From positions 114,858 through 178,857 of the forward strand of contig NZ_JANHOI010000004.1 in NCBI RefSeq assembly GCF_026930205.1: a stretch of DNA of 64,000 nucleotides, given 5' to 3'. Below the pieces are notes generated by a model. That model was given only the letters and a program-made list of their open reading frames with translations. It was not told where the DNA came from and did no database searches. Of the stretch, positions 53,071 to 59,388 are shown piece by piece. The position numbers and the translations under genes are program-made. Each line of letters starts with the position of its first letter. Position 1 is the stretch's first letter. Origin of the DNA: Bartonella sp. 220B. GTDB taxonomy: Bacteria; Pseudomonadota; Alphaproteobacteria; Rhizobiales; Rhizobiaceae.

Positions 53071-53586
53071 TTAATTTGGATTCTTTCGAAATGTTATATA
53101 TAAATTTAATGTGCCGCCCCAAAACACACCACCAGTGAACCCACTTAAAAGACCAAAAAGAAGGTTAAAATCAAATGCATATTTCAAATCAGGTTTAACA
53201 TTGAGAAAAACAATCAATGTGAATTTGATGACAAAAGTGATAAGAATAAATATCAGCGTCAACGGCGTACCAGGCCGGATAATTAAATCCGTTCCCTCTT
53301 TGATTTTTAAACGCGGAGCGGCACGCCAGAGCAACCAGCCAACGCCAGCGCCAATCATCAGCCCCGCCAACATTGAGATTGCTCCCCAGCGCGGGAACGC
53401 CAGCTTGTTAATCACATCGCTTCCGCCTAAAAAAAGAAAGATTAACGGCAATAGAAAAAGGCGGTAAACCCCCATTTCCCTATCTTTCAATGCGATTATT
53501 CCACTCATAATGAGAAAAATAAGCAAAATCCAGACCCATAAAGGGGTTCCGGTCAGAATGTTAAACAATGACATATTATGCTTCAT
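53071..53586 (-). CDS. DUF6622-like membrane protein
   Basis: A protein of about 171 residues with roughly five membrane helices. It opens LFNILTGTPLWVWILLIFLI, a pattern I associate with the DUF6622 family of small membrane proteins of unknown function. Later segments such as AISMLAGLMIGAGVGWLLWR and FNLLFGLLSGFTGGVFWGG are hydrophobic and glycine-rich. Two 15-bp tandem units just upstream (53576-53605) encode MEHNT/MKHNM and offer three nested ATGs. I chose 53586 because GGAG from the first unit lies nine bases before it. G+C content looks higher than in the core genes, suggesting acquisition. Confidence 0.7.
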   Translation of the reverse strand: MKHNMSLFNILTGTPLWVWILLIFLIMSGIIALKDREMGVYRLFLLPLIFLFLGGSDVINKLAFPRWGAISMLAGLMIGAGVGWLLWRAAPRLKIKEGTDLIIRPGTPLTLIFILITFVIKFTLIVFLNVKPDLKYAFDFNLLFGLLSGFTGGVFWGGTLNLYITFRKNPN

Positions 53587-53629
53587 AGTGTTATGCTCCA
53601 TAGTGTTTGACTCGATAAAATATTGCATG

Positions 53630-54290
53630 ATGTTAGGAAGATATTTAGAAAAAACTGATGCAAGGCTTCGAGTAACAAACCCTGTTTCAAATAGTTATGG
53701 GCTAAATCCCAGTGAGAAATATCGATTTTCCCGCAAGCCCGCATCGGTGCGATTAAAGTGATACTCTGACATATACCCAAGAAATTTGGCTCGGTGCGAT
53801 GCTTTATAGCCATGATTGGGGGACCTTTTTATATTTTTCTCTTAAATCCTTTGATGATAAACCGAAAGAATGAGAGCTAAACCGCGCTTGATAGTGCGCG
53901 AGAAGTATCGACATACGACAAACGAAAAAAGCCAACAATCCCAGCTCAGGAGCAGCCCGATGTTTGCTCATGATGCTTGCAATTAGAAAATCGACATTGG
54001 GTTGCAGTCCCTGTATTGTCCGAAATAGATCGCGCAAGCGAACTGAAGGGGCGCATAGGCGCCTGAAAGCGTAAAAAAAAGAAATCAACCCGGACATCCC
54101 GTTGCATAATCGGATGACCAAACCCTAGCCAGGGTTTGTCTTTGCAATAATGCGTTACCGCCACCTCAAGATCCCGGCTTCAATCTCATGGAGGACACTA
54201 GAAAGTCGCATGATAGCATATTGCAGGCTCCCATATGCGCGGGGCCAGTGGCACAAAACCCACCGATTAGTGCAGAAATGACGTCGCTCT
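53630..54290 (-). pseudogene. Decayed sequence of unknown origin
   Basis: Between the DUF6622 gene and the membrane-protein operon the minus strand contains overlapping broken frames, for example one with MAVTHYCKDKPWLGFGHPIM (about 54164-54105) and one with LVIRLCNGMSGLISFF (about 54124 down). None has a ribosome binding site and the frames swap every 100-150 bp. Together they look like one or more genes disrupted by frameshifts, in DNA that is richer in G+C than the genome average. I cannot name the ancestor. Confidence 0.35.
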
Positions 54291-54327
54291 TGGTACTGGA
54301 CGCGTTACGTCGATGCTAACCTTCTCT
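54291..54327 (+). repeat. 37-bp imperfect direct repeat, right copy
   Basis: Partner of 52371-52407. It ends 83 bp from the stop of the last gene of the membrane-protein operon. The shared core GCTAAC-TTCTCT and the TGGTACTG start are intact in both copies. It could be a recombination scar or a short dispersed repeat. Confidence 0.6.
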
Positions 54328-54409
54328 ATTTTTTGCAGAACAGAAAGCGCGTATCAGGCTTTCTAGCCATACTTAGAGTACACAAAGTTATTCATCACTC
54401 TACAACACT

Positions 54410-55324
54410 TTAAGCGCGCAATTTTATGTTTTGTATTAAAGGATTTTTGCTTTCAAAATATACGAACAACATCACACAAAGTAGAATAAACAAGCTGCCC
54501 CCAACATTAAACCAAACCTTATCTGTAACCAGCACTGTTGCACCGAAACAGTTAACAATAGCATGGACAAAAAAAGGCGCACACGCATAAAATTTAGAGC
54601 GCGTAACAACACCACGATACGCCAAGCATGTATTGAAAATATGCATGAGTATGACGCTCATTAAAGCACACAAAAAAATACTCGCTTGCGTCCAGGAATA
54701 AAAAATTACATACTCATTGGCTAATAACCTAGATCGAATAGGCCAGCCATTATAAACAAGGAAAGGCCCTAGCGCCTTATAAACTAATTCGCATAAACCC
54801 CAGCCTATGCCAATATTCAGCGGCAAACGCCACAAAAAACTAGGCGAGCACCGATAAAACTTAGTAACTAACCAACGACGCATGGCTTCTTCTGCTACAA
54901 CAAAAAAAACCGTAAATGTTAAAAATAAAAAAACAAGCGCCAGCCCCTGCTCTGCACGACTCTTGGTTTCAACAATACTCATCATATAAAGCGTTTTTAT
55001 TACAGATTGCTCCCAAAAAGCAATAAACCCGCCAGCAATGCAGCTAGCAACAAACCATCCCACAGCACCAGCGACAACCAATTTGAACTTCAGAAAATGA
55101 TGAAACACACATAGAAGAAAAACAACGCCAAGCACTTGCAGTAAACGTAAGGCATCAAGTTTATGTTCTGTTTCCGAGTAACGCCATACTAACAGAACAA
55201 TCACCCCAAAAACTATGCCGCTCAACAGCACATTTATCCAACTAAATGTAGAGCGAAAAAAATTATAAATGACAGCGCCATAAATAAGGCCTGCGAGAAG
55301 CGAAGTAATAAATAAAACCAACAT
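54410..55324 (-). CDS. Polytopic membrane protein with intramembrane-protease-like motifs (cluster protein D)
   Basis: A 304-residue protein with about eight hydrophobic helices. The middle carries FFVVAEEAMRRWLVTKFY (an EExxxR pattern), then LNIGIGWGLCELVYKAL, then SVILMHIFNTCLAYRG and FFVHAIVN. Glutamates followed by spaced intramembrane histidines recall YhfC/CPBP-type intramembrane metalloproteases, a group that includes bacteriocin immunity and maturation proteins. The resemblance is only at motif level. Protein B (56207-56971) shares FGLGWG, VLMHVVNT and IHFAV at matching places, so the two are probably paralogues. The start lies two bases after the stop of the preceding gene. Confidence 0.7.
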   Translation of the reverse strand: MLVLFITSLLAGLIYGAVIYNFFRSTFSWINVLLSGIVFGVIVLLVWRYSETEHKLDALRLLQVLGVVFLLCVFHHFLKFKLVVAGAVGWFVASCIAGGFIAFWEQSVIKTLYMMSIVETKSRAEQGLALVFLFLTFTVFFVVAEEAMRRWLVTKFYRCSPSFLWRLPLNIGIGWGLCELVYKALGPFLVYNGWPIRSRLLANEYVIFYSWTQASIFLCALMSVILMHIFNTCLAYRGVVTRSKFYACAPFFVHAIVNCFGATVLVTDKVWFNVGGSLFILLCVMLFVYFESKNPLIQNIKLRA

Positions 55325-55326
55325 TA

Positions 55327-56214
55327 TTATGCCCCCTCATTTACTACAGCGTACCTGCTATTTTTCTTCATGGATAATCTGTCTTGCACAAAATCATAAA
55401 TTTGCCGCATAAGAGCAAACATAAGAATAGTAGCGATTGTATAATGCCCAATTGCAAGAAGTTCTGGCTCAGCGGCCCGCCATGAAAAGCGCGCCCAAGC
55501 CGCCAAGCATTGTAAAAGCAGGATAAGAACAAAAAAACGCCATTTCTTGTCAAGGCAAACCACAAGCATTAAAAAAGTTGATAAAAGATTCAGACCTATA
55601 ATAAACGTATAATATATTACCGTCTCAAGTAAAGAAAGTAAGGCGTCCCTATCAAGACTAAAAACCCCTTTTAGGATTTTCACAGTTTCTGGTAGAGATG
55701 TAAGCAGTGCAAGCCCTATAGCAGCCCCCCAAATCCCCATTCCCACGCCCAGTGCTGCCTCTACACCATTGCCATTATCCTCTGGCACCCAATGAGAAAG
55801 CAAAAAAAACTGCATAATCGCCATGCCTATAGGGAATAGACTAACAGCAAAAACAATATTAGGCGTACTATAAGCAGAAAAATCAAAAATCAAACTGCCT
55901 ATCATACGCATAAACCCGTATAGAAAAAAAATCAAAAGCACATAACAACCAGCGCTTGACCCAATAATCGCCTTCGTGCCTTTAAACGCTTTAACCAAAG
56001 AGAGTAACCAGCGGTACCCCAATATAAGCGAAAGCGCCAAAACATAATAAGGAAAATAACTCGCAGCGCCATAAACATAAAGAAAAACAAGACACAAAAC
56101 AACGAGCAAGAAAACCAAACGTTCAACCAATGTTTTTTTCTTCATCAAAGGAAAAATAATCAGCACCAGACAAAAAACGGCGCCGATAACAGATAATGTC
56201 AATTTGTCAAGCAT
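55327..56214 (-). CDS. Polytopic membrane protein (cluster protein C)
   Basis: A 295-residue protein with about eight helices, for example KLTLSVIGAVFCLVLIIF and VGMGIWGAAIGLALLTSL. It lacks the EExxxR and HxxNT patterns of its neighbour D, but the layout, a central GVGMGIWGAAIG segment and NLLSTFLMLVVCLDKKWRFF line up with GCGFAIGVFFVSSLLLS and FLTFLMVLFVTTKKYYW of protein A (57333-58232). I infer a paralogue with lost motifs. Translation is coupled: its ATG overlaps the stop of the upstream gene (ATGCTTGA). Confidence 0.65.
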   Translation of the reverse strand: MLDKLTLSVIGAVFCLVLIIFPLMKKKTLVERLVFLLVVLCLVFLYVYGAASYFPYYVLALSLILGYRWLLSLVKAFKGTKAIIGSSAGCYVLLIFFLYGFMRMIGSLIFDFSAYSTPNIVFAVSLFPIGMAIMQFFLLSHWVPEDNGNGVEAALGVGMGIWGAAIGLALLTSLPETVKILKGVFSLDRDALLSLLETVIYYTFIIGLNLLSTFLMLVVCLDKKWRFFVLILLLQCLAAWARFSWRAAEPELLAIGHYTIATILMFALMRQIYDFVQDRLSMKKNSRYAVVNEGA

Positions 56215-56971
56215 TATTGTAAGCCTCAGAAATAGAATTTATTAATATTGCATAGCCTGAAGAAATGTCAAACATAGACAAAAGACCAACCGCAAAATGA
56301 ATTACAAAAGGCAGATAGAAATAGGCCTTGCGCTTATTTTGGAAACCAAGATACATAAAGCGCGTATTTACAACATGCATCAATACAATCATGCCCGCGG
56401 CAATAAGATAGCTGATCGCTTGTGGACAAGATTCAAATGCGACATAGCCCACCATTTGTGGCGCCCTATCAACACGGTAATTCAAGTAAAGAAAAAGAGC
56501 TGGGAGGGTCTTATAGCATAAGTCTAGAACACCCCAGCCCAGCCCGAAATAAAGGACCTCACGCGCAGCTAATTCTGGCTTATATACGTGAAGCAACCAC
56601 AAACGCAAAAGCTCCGCAGTTAAAACTGATATCAAAAGGATAAAAAAGGGATAGTTTGCAGCAACCAAACTCATGTAATGCACCACCTGCTGCTGGCTAT
56701 TATTAGCAGCAGACAAAGCAGGCAATGGCAACAAAGAGCTCAAATATACAAAACCTGCCCCAATACACAAGGCAGCAACTGCACCACAGAATCCAAGAAC
56801 TAAATATTTATATAAGTAGTGCTCGTACAGAATTAAAAGCATGCCAAGATAACATACCAAAAGCAAAGATAAGTCTGGAAGCCCACTTTCACTATGTGGA
56901 TAAGCGAAGATGATAGCGCAGGAAAGGCCAGCTAGCCCCCCCAAAAATGACGCGCTCGCCCAACAAGCCAT
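56207..56971 (-). CDS. Polytopic membrane protein (cluster protein B), probable N-terminal frameshift
   Basis: From the ATG at 56971 the frame encodes 254 residues with six or seven helices and the family pattern: LLISVLTAELLRLWLLHVY, FGLGWGVLDLCYKTLPA, MIVLMHVVNTRFMYLG, LPFVIHFAVGLL. This ATG has no ribosome binding site. At 57041 another ATG follows GGAAA and opens MSDLIFGMLLSFGISS in a different frame, which would supply the missing first helix. The frames can be joined by a +1 shift around the CTTAAAAAC tract at about 56972-56984. So either the gene is a recent frameshift mutant or the intact N terminus is simply absent. Confidence 0.6.
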   Translation of the reverse strand: MACWASASFLGGLAGLSCAIIFAYPHSESGLPDLSLLLVCYLGMLLILYEHYLYKYLVLGFCGAVAALCIGAGFVYLSSLLPLPALSAANNSQQQVVHYMSLVAANYPFFILLISVLTAELLRLWLLHVYKPELAAREVLYFGLGWGVLDLCYKTLPALFLYLNYRVDRAPQMVGYVAFESCPQAISYLIAAGMIVLMHVVNTRFMYLGFQNKRKAYFYLPFVIHFAVGLLSMFDISSGYAILINSISEAYNNA

Positions 56972-57182
56972 TGTTTTTAAGGAAACGAGGGCTGGAACTT
57001 ATCCCAAAACTAAGCAGCATTCCAAAAATTAAGTCAGACATATAATTTCCTTAAAGCGCCTTGCCCTCCCAAGCATACCAAGATATTATTGCGGGAGAAA
57101 AACTCCCTGCTAAGAGGCTGATAGTGTACCCCTTAGCAAGGCCTTTACCTTGTTAAAAAAGCCAGGTCAAACAACAATTTCA

Positions 57183-57327
57183 TCACTTAGAGCGAGCACA
57201 ATCCCAACCAGCTTTAGCAATATCCGCGGCTGCGCCACGGGACCCCGCCTACTATTGCTCCAGAAACTGCCCCTCCTGGGTTGGCTGCTCTAGGCTTTAG
57301 GATAACCCAAAGAACTATAGCCTCCTG
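57183..57327 (-). pseudogene. Remnant of a second glycine-zipper peptide gene
   Basis: On the minus strand, straight after the stop of protein A and an AGGAGG, one frame reads RAANPGGAVSGAIVGGV. After a one-base shift another reads SRGAAADIAKAGWDCARSK and then a stop at 57183. The GGAVSGAIVGG part has glycines four apart, as in the intact peptide at 58321-58632, and RAANP echoes its LAARNP. There is no start codon. The first bases coincide with the 30-bp direct repeat, suggesting that a deletion fused the repeat to the body of a second peptide gene. Confidence 0.5.
57289..57318 (+). repeat. 30-bp direct repeat, left copy
   Basis: TCTAGGCTTTAGGATAACCC followed by AAAGAACTA recurs at 58290-58319 with a single C/T difference inside the core, in the same orientation and 1001 bp away. 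The pair brackets the gene for protein A and the hairpin, so that gene sits in a unit that homologous recombination could delete or amplify. Confidence 0.75.
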
Positions 57328-57332
57328 TCTTC

Positions 57333-58232
57333 TCACTCAGTTTTCCTTTTAAACGGGTTAATCACGCTAAGCTTCACACTCTTTGATTTAATGTAACGCA
57401 CGTACACATAAACAACATACATCAAACAAATCCAATTTATAACCATTCCATAGTTATCGTCTGTATGAACAAACGCTACAGAATAAGAAACAAAGAGGCT
57501 AAAAAACAGCTCAGCAAGAACATCAAGGACCAACCAATAATATTTCTTTGTAGTAACAAAGAGAACCATCAAAAATGTCAAAAAAACCTGGCCCGTTAGA
57601 ATAGCAAAACCAAGCACCGCATAATCAAACATTTTTTTCACTGCCTCCCTGTTTGCAAAACCTATCTGTTGATAGATTTCTCGAAGGTCTGATAAAAGCA
57701 GTGATGACACAAAAAAGACGCCTATGGCAAACCCACAGCCAATGCAAATGCTTAAATCTAGCATTGACATAGATTTTTCCTTCAAAGCTTTAGCAATTAG
57801 GACATAGCGAGCCCCCTCTATCATCAACGGAATAATGAAAAGCAGATAAATATAGCTCGAAAGCTGCAGATCAAAAAAATCTAACAGAACGTCATCACTC
57901 ATAACAATAAAACCAGCTGCGATGAAAAAAATGGGGCAACTTGCGATAATGGCCAAACTAAAGCACTTTATATTGTTTACTATATTGGGTATAAATTCAA
58001 TGCAAAAAGAAAGAAAGAACATAATTATAGCAACATGAGAAGATGTTATCGACACATCGTCTATATACTCAAAGATATATATGATGGGAGGAGCAACCAA
58101 TGCCGCCACTATGAATGCAACCATGCTCCCCTTGTATAACATGCTTTTTCCATTAATAGCAATAGTTTTGAAGAATAGATACATGCCAAACCACAGACAA
58201 AAATAAGCAAGCACTAAACCAAACGCGCCCAT
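57333..58232 (-). CDS. Polytopic membrane protein next to the peptide gene (cluster protein A)
   Basis: A 299-residue protein with about eight helices, beginning MGAFGLVLAYFCLWFGMYLF and ending in a basic tail (YVRYIKSKSVKLSVINPFKR). The middle has IIPLMIEGARYVLIAKALKE (an E-x2-R pattern in the same place as the EExxxR of protein D), then MLDLSICIGCGFAIGVFFV. The ATG at 58232 has a perfect AGGAGG eight bases upstream. The frame also opens at a GTG at 58271 that lies inside a hairpin and is unlikely. Position directly after the peptide gene suggests an immunity or processing role, by analogy with bacteriocin operons. That is inference. Confidence 0.7.
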   Translation of the reverse strand: MGAFGLVLAYFCLWFGMYLFFKTIAINGKSMLYKGSMVAFIVAALVAPPIIYIFEYIDDVSITSSHVAIIMFFLSFCIEFIPNIVNNIKCFSLAIIASCPIFFIAAGFIVMSDDVLLDFFDLQLSSYIYLLFIIPLMIEGARYVLIAKALKEKSMSMLDLSICIGCGFAIGVFFVSSLLLSDLREIYQQIGFANREAVKKMFDYAVLGFAILTGQVFLTFLMVLFVTTKKYYWLVLDVLAELFFSLFVSYSVAFVHTDDNYGMVINWICLMYVVYVYVRYIKSKSVKLSVINPFKRKTE

Positions 58233-58263
58233 AGATCCTCCTGTGCAATATTCCAAACATAAA

Positions 58264-58287
58264 GGTGGCACCTTTTACAGTACCACC
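58264..58287 (-). terminator. Hairpin between peptide gene and protein A gene
   Basis: GGTGGTAC and GTGCCACC (minus strand) form a stem of about eight pairs, one of them G-U, around TGTAAAAG, with no strong T-run. Located 34 bp after the peptide stop and before the AGGAGG of the next gene, it could act as an attenuator or RNA-stability element that keeps peptide mRNA above that of the downstream genes. Confidence 0.4.
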
Positions 58288-58289
58288 GT

Positions 58290-58319
58290 TCTAGGCTTTA
58301 GGATAACTCAAAGAACTAC
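58290..58319 (+). repeat. 30-bp direct repeat, right copy
   Basis: Right copy of the repeat at 57289-57318, immediately downstream (minus-strand sense) of the stop codon of the glycine-zipper peptide gene. Confidence 0.75.
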
Positions 58320-58320
58320 A

Positions 58321-58632
58321 TCAAAAGTGCATCAACATCCCACCTGAATTAGCAATAGATTGACCCAAAAACTGTGTGCCACACTGAGCAGCAGCCACAC
58401 CATAACCAGCATAACCGCCTATGGTGTCTCCGAATTCAGTGCCTACAATTTGCCCAAAGCCTGCTGAGGCCATGGCAGTAGTAGGATTACGCGCTGCCAG
58501 TCCTCCTACGGCAAGACCACCCAGAAAGCCAACCTTACCACCATACTTGCTACCAAACGCAGTACCAGAGTTATATTTGCTACTAAAATTATCGGCACTG
58601 CAATAATCGTGCGAACGACTTGAACTTCCCAT
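58321..58632 (-). CDS. Glycine-zipper peptide, bacteriocin-like
   Basis: A 103-residue protein with 22 glycines. After a polar Ser-rich leader-like part (MGSSSRSHDYCSADNFSS) it has two glycine zippers: G31/G35/G39/G43 in YGGKVGFLGGLAVGG and G60/G64/G68/G72/G76 in GFGQIVGTEFGDTIGGYAG, each able to form a close-packed membrane helix. Two cysteines (C11, C84) could form a disulfide. This resembles class II bacteriocins and microcins such as colicin V, but there is no classical double-glycine leader at residue 15-20; the nearest GG is at 31-32. GGAGAAAATAA precedes the ATG. Alternatives are a structural glycine-zipper protein or a toxin. Neighbours suggest an antimicrobial-type cluster. Confidence 0.65.
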   Translation of the reverse strand: MGSSSRSHDYCSADNFSSKYNSGTAFGSKYGGKVGFLGGLAVGGLAARNPTTAMASAGFGQIVGTEFGDTIGGYAGYGVAAAQCGTQFLGQSIANSGGMLMHF

Positions 58633-58870
58633 TTATTTTCTCCAATTTAGTTTATAAATAAATCCCCCAAGCTTACTTATGTCCCCGCGCCAGAATGGCT
58701 TACCCATAATTAACCACCGAAACACCCCTGGAGATATGAATGCATTTTCATGCAAGTTCGCATTTGTAATATATAGTTGACAAAATCAAGGGCATTGTGT
58801 CAAAAATATAGCATATTTTAGTAAATTTATGCTTACTTATTTTATGTGTTTAAACTTAATGGTTTATATT
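58633..58870. promoter_or_regulatory. Divergent control region between peptide gene and exporter remnant
   Basis: The 240 bp between the two divergently arranged genes carry an inverted repeat TTGACA (58777-58782) and TGTCAA (58798-58803), with 15 bases between. TTGACA also resembles a -35 box in either direction, but no well-spaced -10 could be assigned. It is a reasonable place for a shared operator; this is inference from position. Confidence 0.3.
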
Positions 58871-59085
58871 ATGAGCAATAATAATGAAAGTCGGATAAGA
58901 TTCTCTTGGTTTACAAAATATACTAAAAGTATATAAATATACTGATAGAGATATTTATTGTTGCAATTGCAATCAGAAGCATAGATTTAGTTAACCCGTT
59001 TATATTTCAAGCGATTATTGATCATATCATTCCGTTTTGGGCAAAATTTGAGAAAAATCATCCGCGCAAGGTCTCTGCTCCGTGA
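58871..59085 (+). pseudogene. Remnant of a HlyB/LapB-type exporter (type I secretion ABC transporter)
   Basis: The plus strand starts with an ATG at 58871 and MSNNNESRIRFSWFTKYTKS, runs into stops, and after a frameshift reads EIFIVAIAIRSIDLVNPFIF, then QAIIDHIIPFWAKF and a stop at 59083-59085. RFSWF-x-KY and the LxNPxxFQxIIDxIIP core match the first membrane helices of HlyB/LapB/RtxB-type ABC exporters (compare the family's L-x-x-P-L-F-F-Q-V-V-x-D-K-V-L). Everything downstream, including the ATPase domain, is missing. Bacteriocin and microcin clusters normally carry such an exporter, so this supports the reading of the neighbouring peptide gene and shows that the cluster is decaying. Confidence 0.6.
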
Positions 59086-59097
59086 CGGCTCACACGC

Positions 59098-59124
59098 AAA
59101 AAAGCCCGCCAAGCACGGCTTTTA
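59098..59124 (-). terminator. Rho-independent terminator of tRNA-His
   Basis: On the minus strand AAAAGCC (59124-59118) pairs with GGCTTTT (59107-59101) around a ten-base loop, and a run of six to seven Ts follows. It lies 54 bp past the CCA end of the tRNA. The stem-plus-T-tract makes this the most convincing intrinsic terminator in the window. Confidence 0.7.
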
Positions 59125-59177
59125 ACCGCCTCACAAAACGCCAAAAATAAGAATTAGAAAAGTTGTAACAAGATAAA

Positions 59178-59254
59178 TGGTACGGTTGGTGGGATTTGAA
59201 CCTACGACCTCTGGTGCCACAAACCAGCGCTCTAACCAACTGAGCTACAACCGC
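59178..59254 (-). tRNA. tRNA-His (anticodon GTG), CCA encoded
   Basis: The minus strand folds as a cloverleaf: acceptor GCGGTTG/CAACCGT, D arm GCTC...GAGC, anticodon stem CTGGT/ACCAG with loop TTGTGGC giving anticodon GTG, T loop TTCAAAT, discriminator A73 and encoded CCA. The first acceptor pair is G-U and there is no G at position -1, as described for alphaproteobacterial tRNA-His. The T stem (GTAGG/CCCAC) contains one A-C mismatch. The 3' end faces the accessory block. Confidence 0.93.
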
Positions 59255-59388
59255 ATAAAAACTTAATGCATCACAAGTGTTTACTATTTCGTAAATACTC
59301 ATTCTCTTTCTGTGTGACATAAGGAAGATCAAAAGAGTTTGCAAGCCCCTTTAAAAAAATCCCGCATTTTTTATCAAAAAAAAGTTTT

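Noticed and set aside
53583..53813. A minus-strand frame that could be part of a transposase
   Set aside because: No DDE or other transposase motif and no terminal inverted repeats; it lies in frame-shifting decayed DNA, so no mobile element is called.
52196..59177. An integrase or duplicated tRNA 3' end that would prove site-specific integration
   Set aside because: I looked for copies of the tRNA-His 3' sequence near 52200-58900 and found only the unrelated TGGTACTG phrase, and no integrase gene is visible.
59090..59344. A minus-strand frame of 84 codons
   Set aside because: It runs through tRNA-His and its terminator, so it is incidental.
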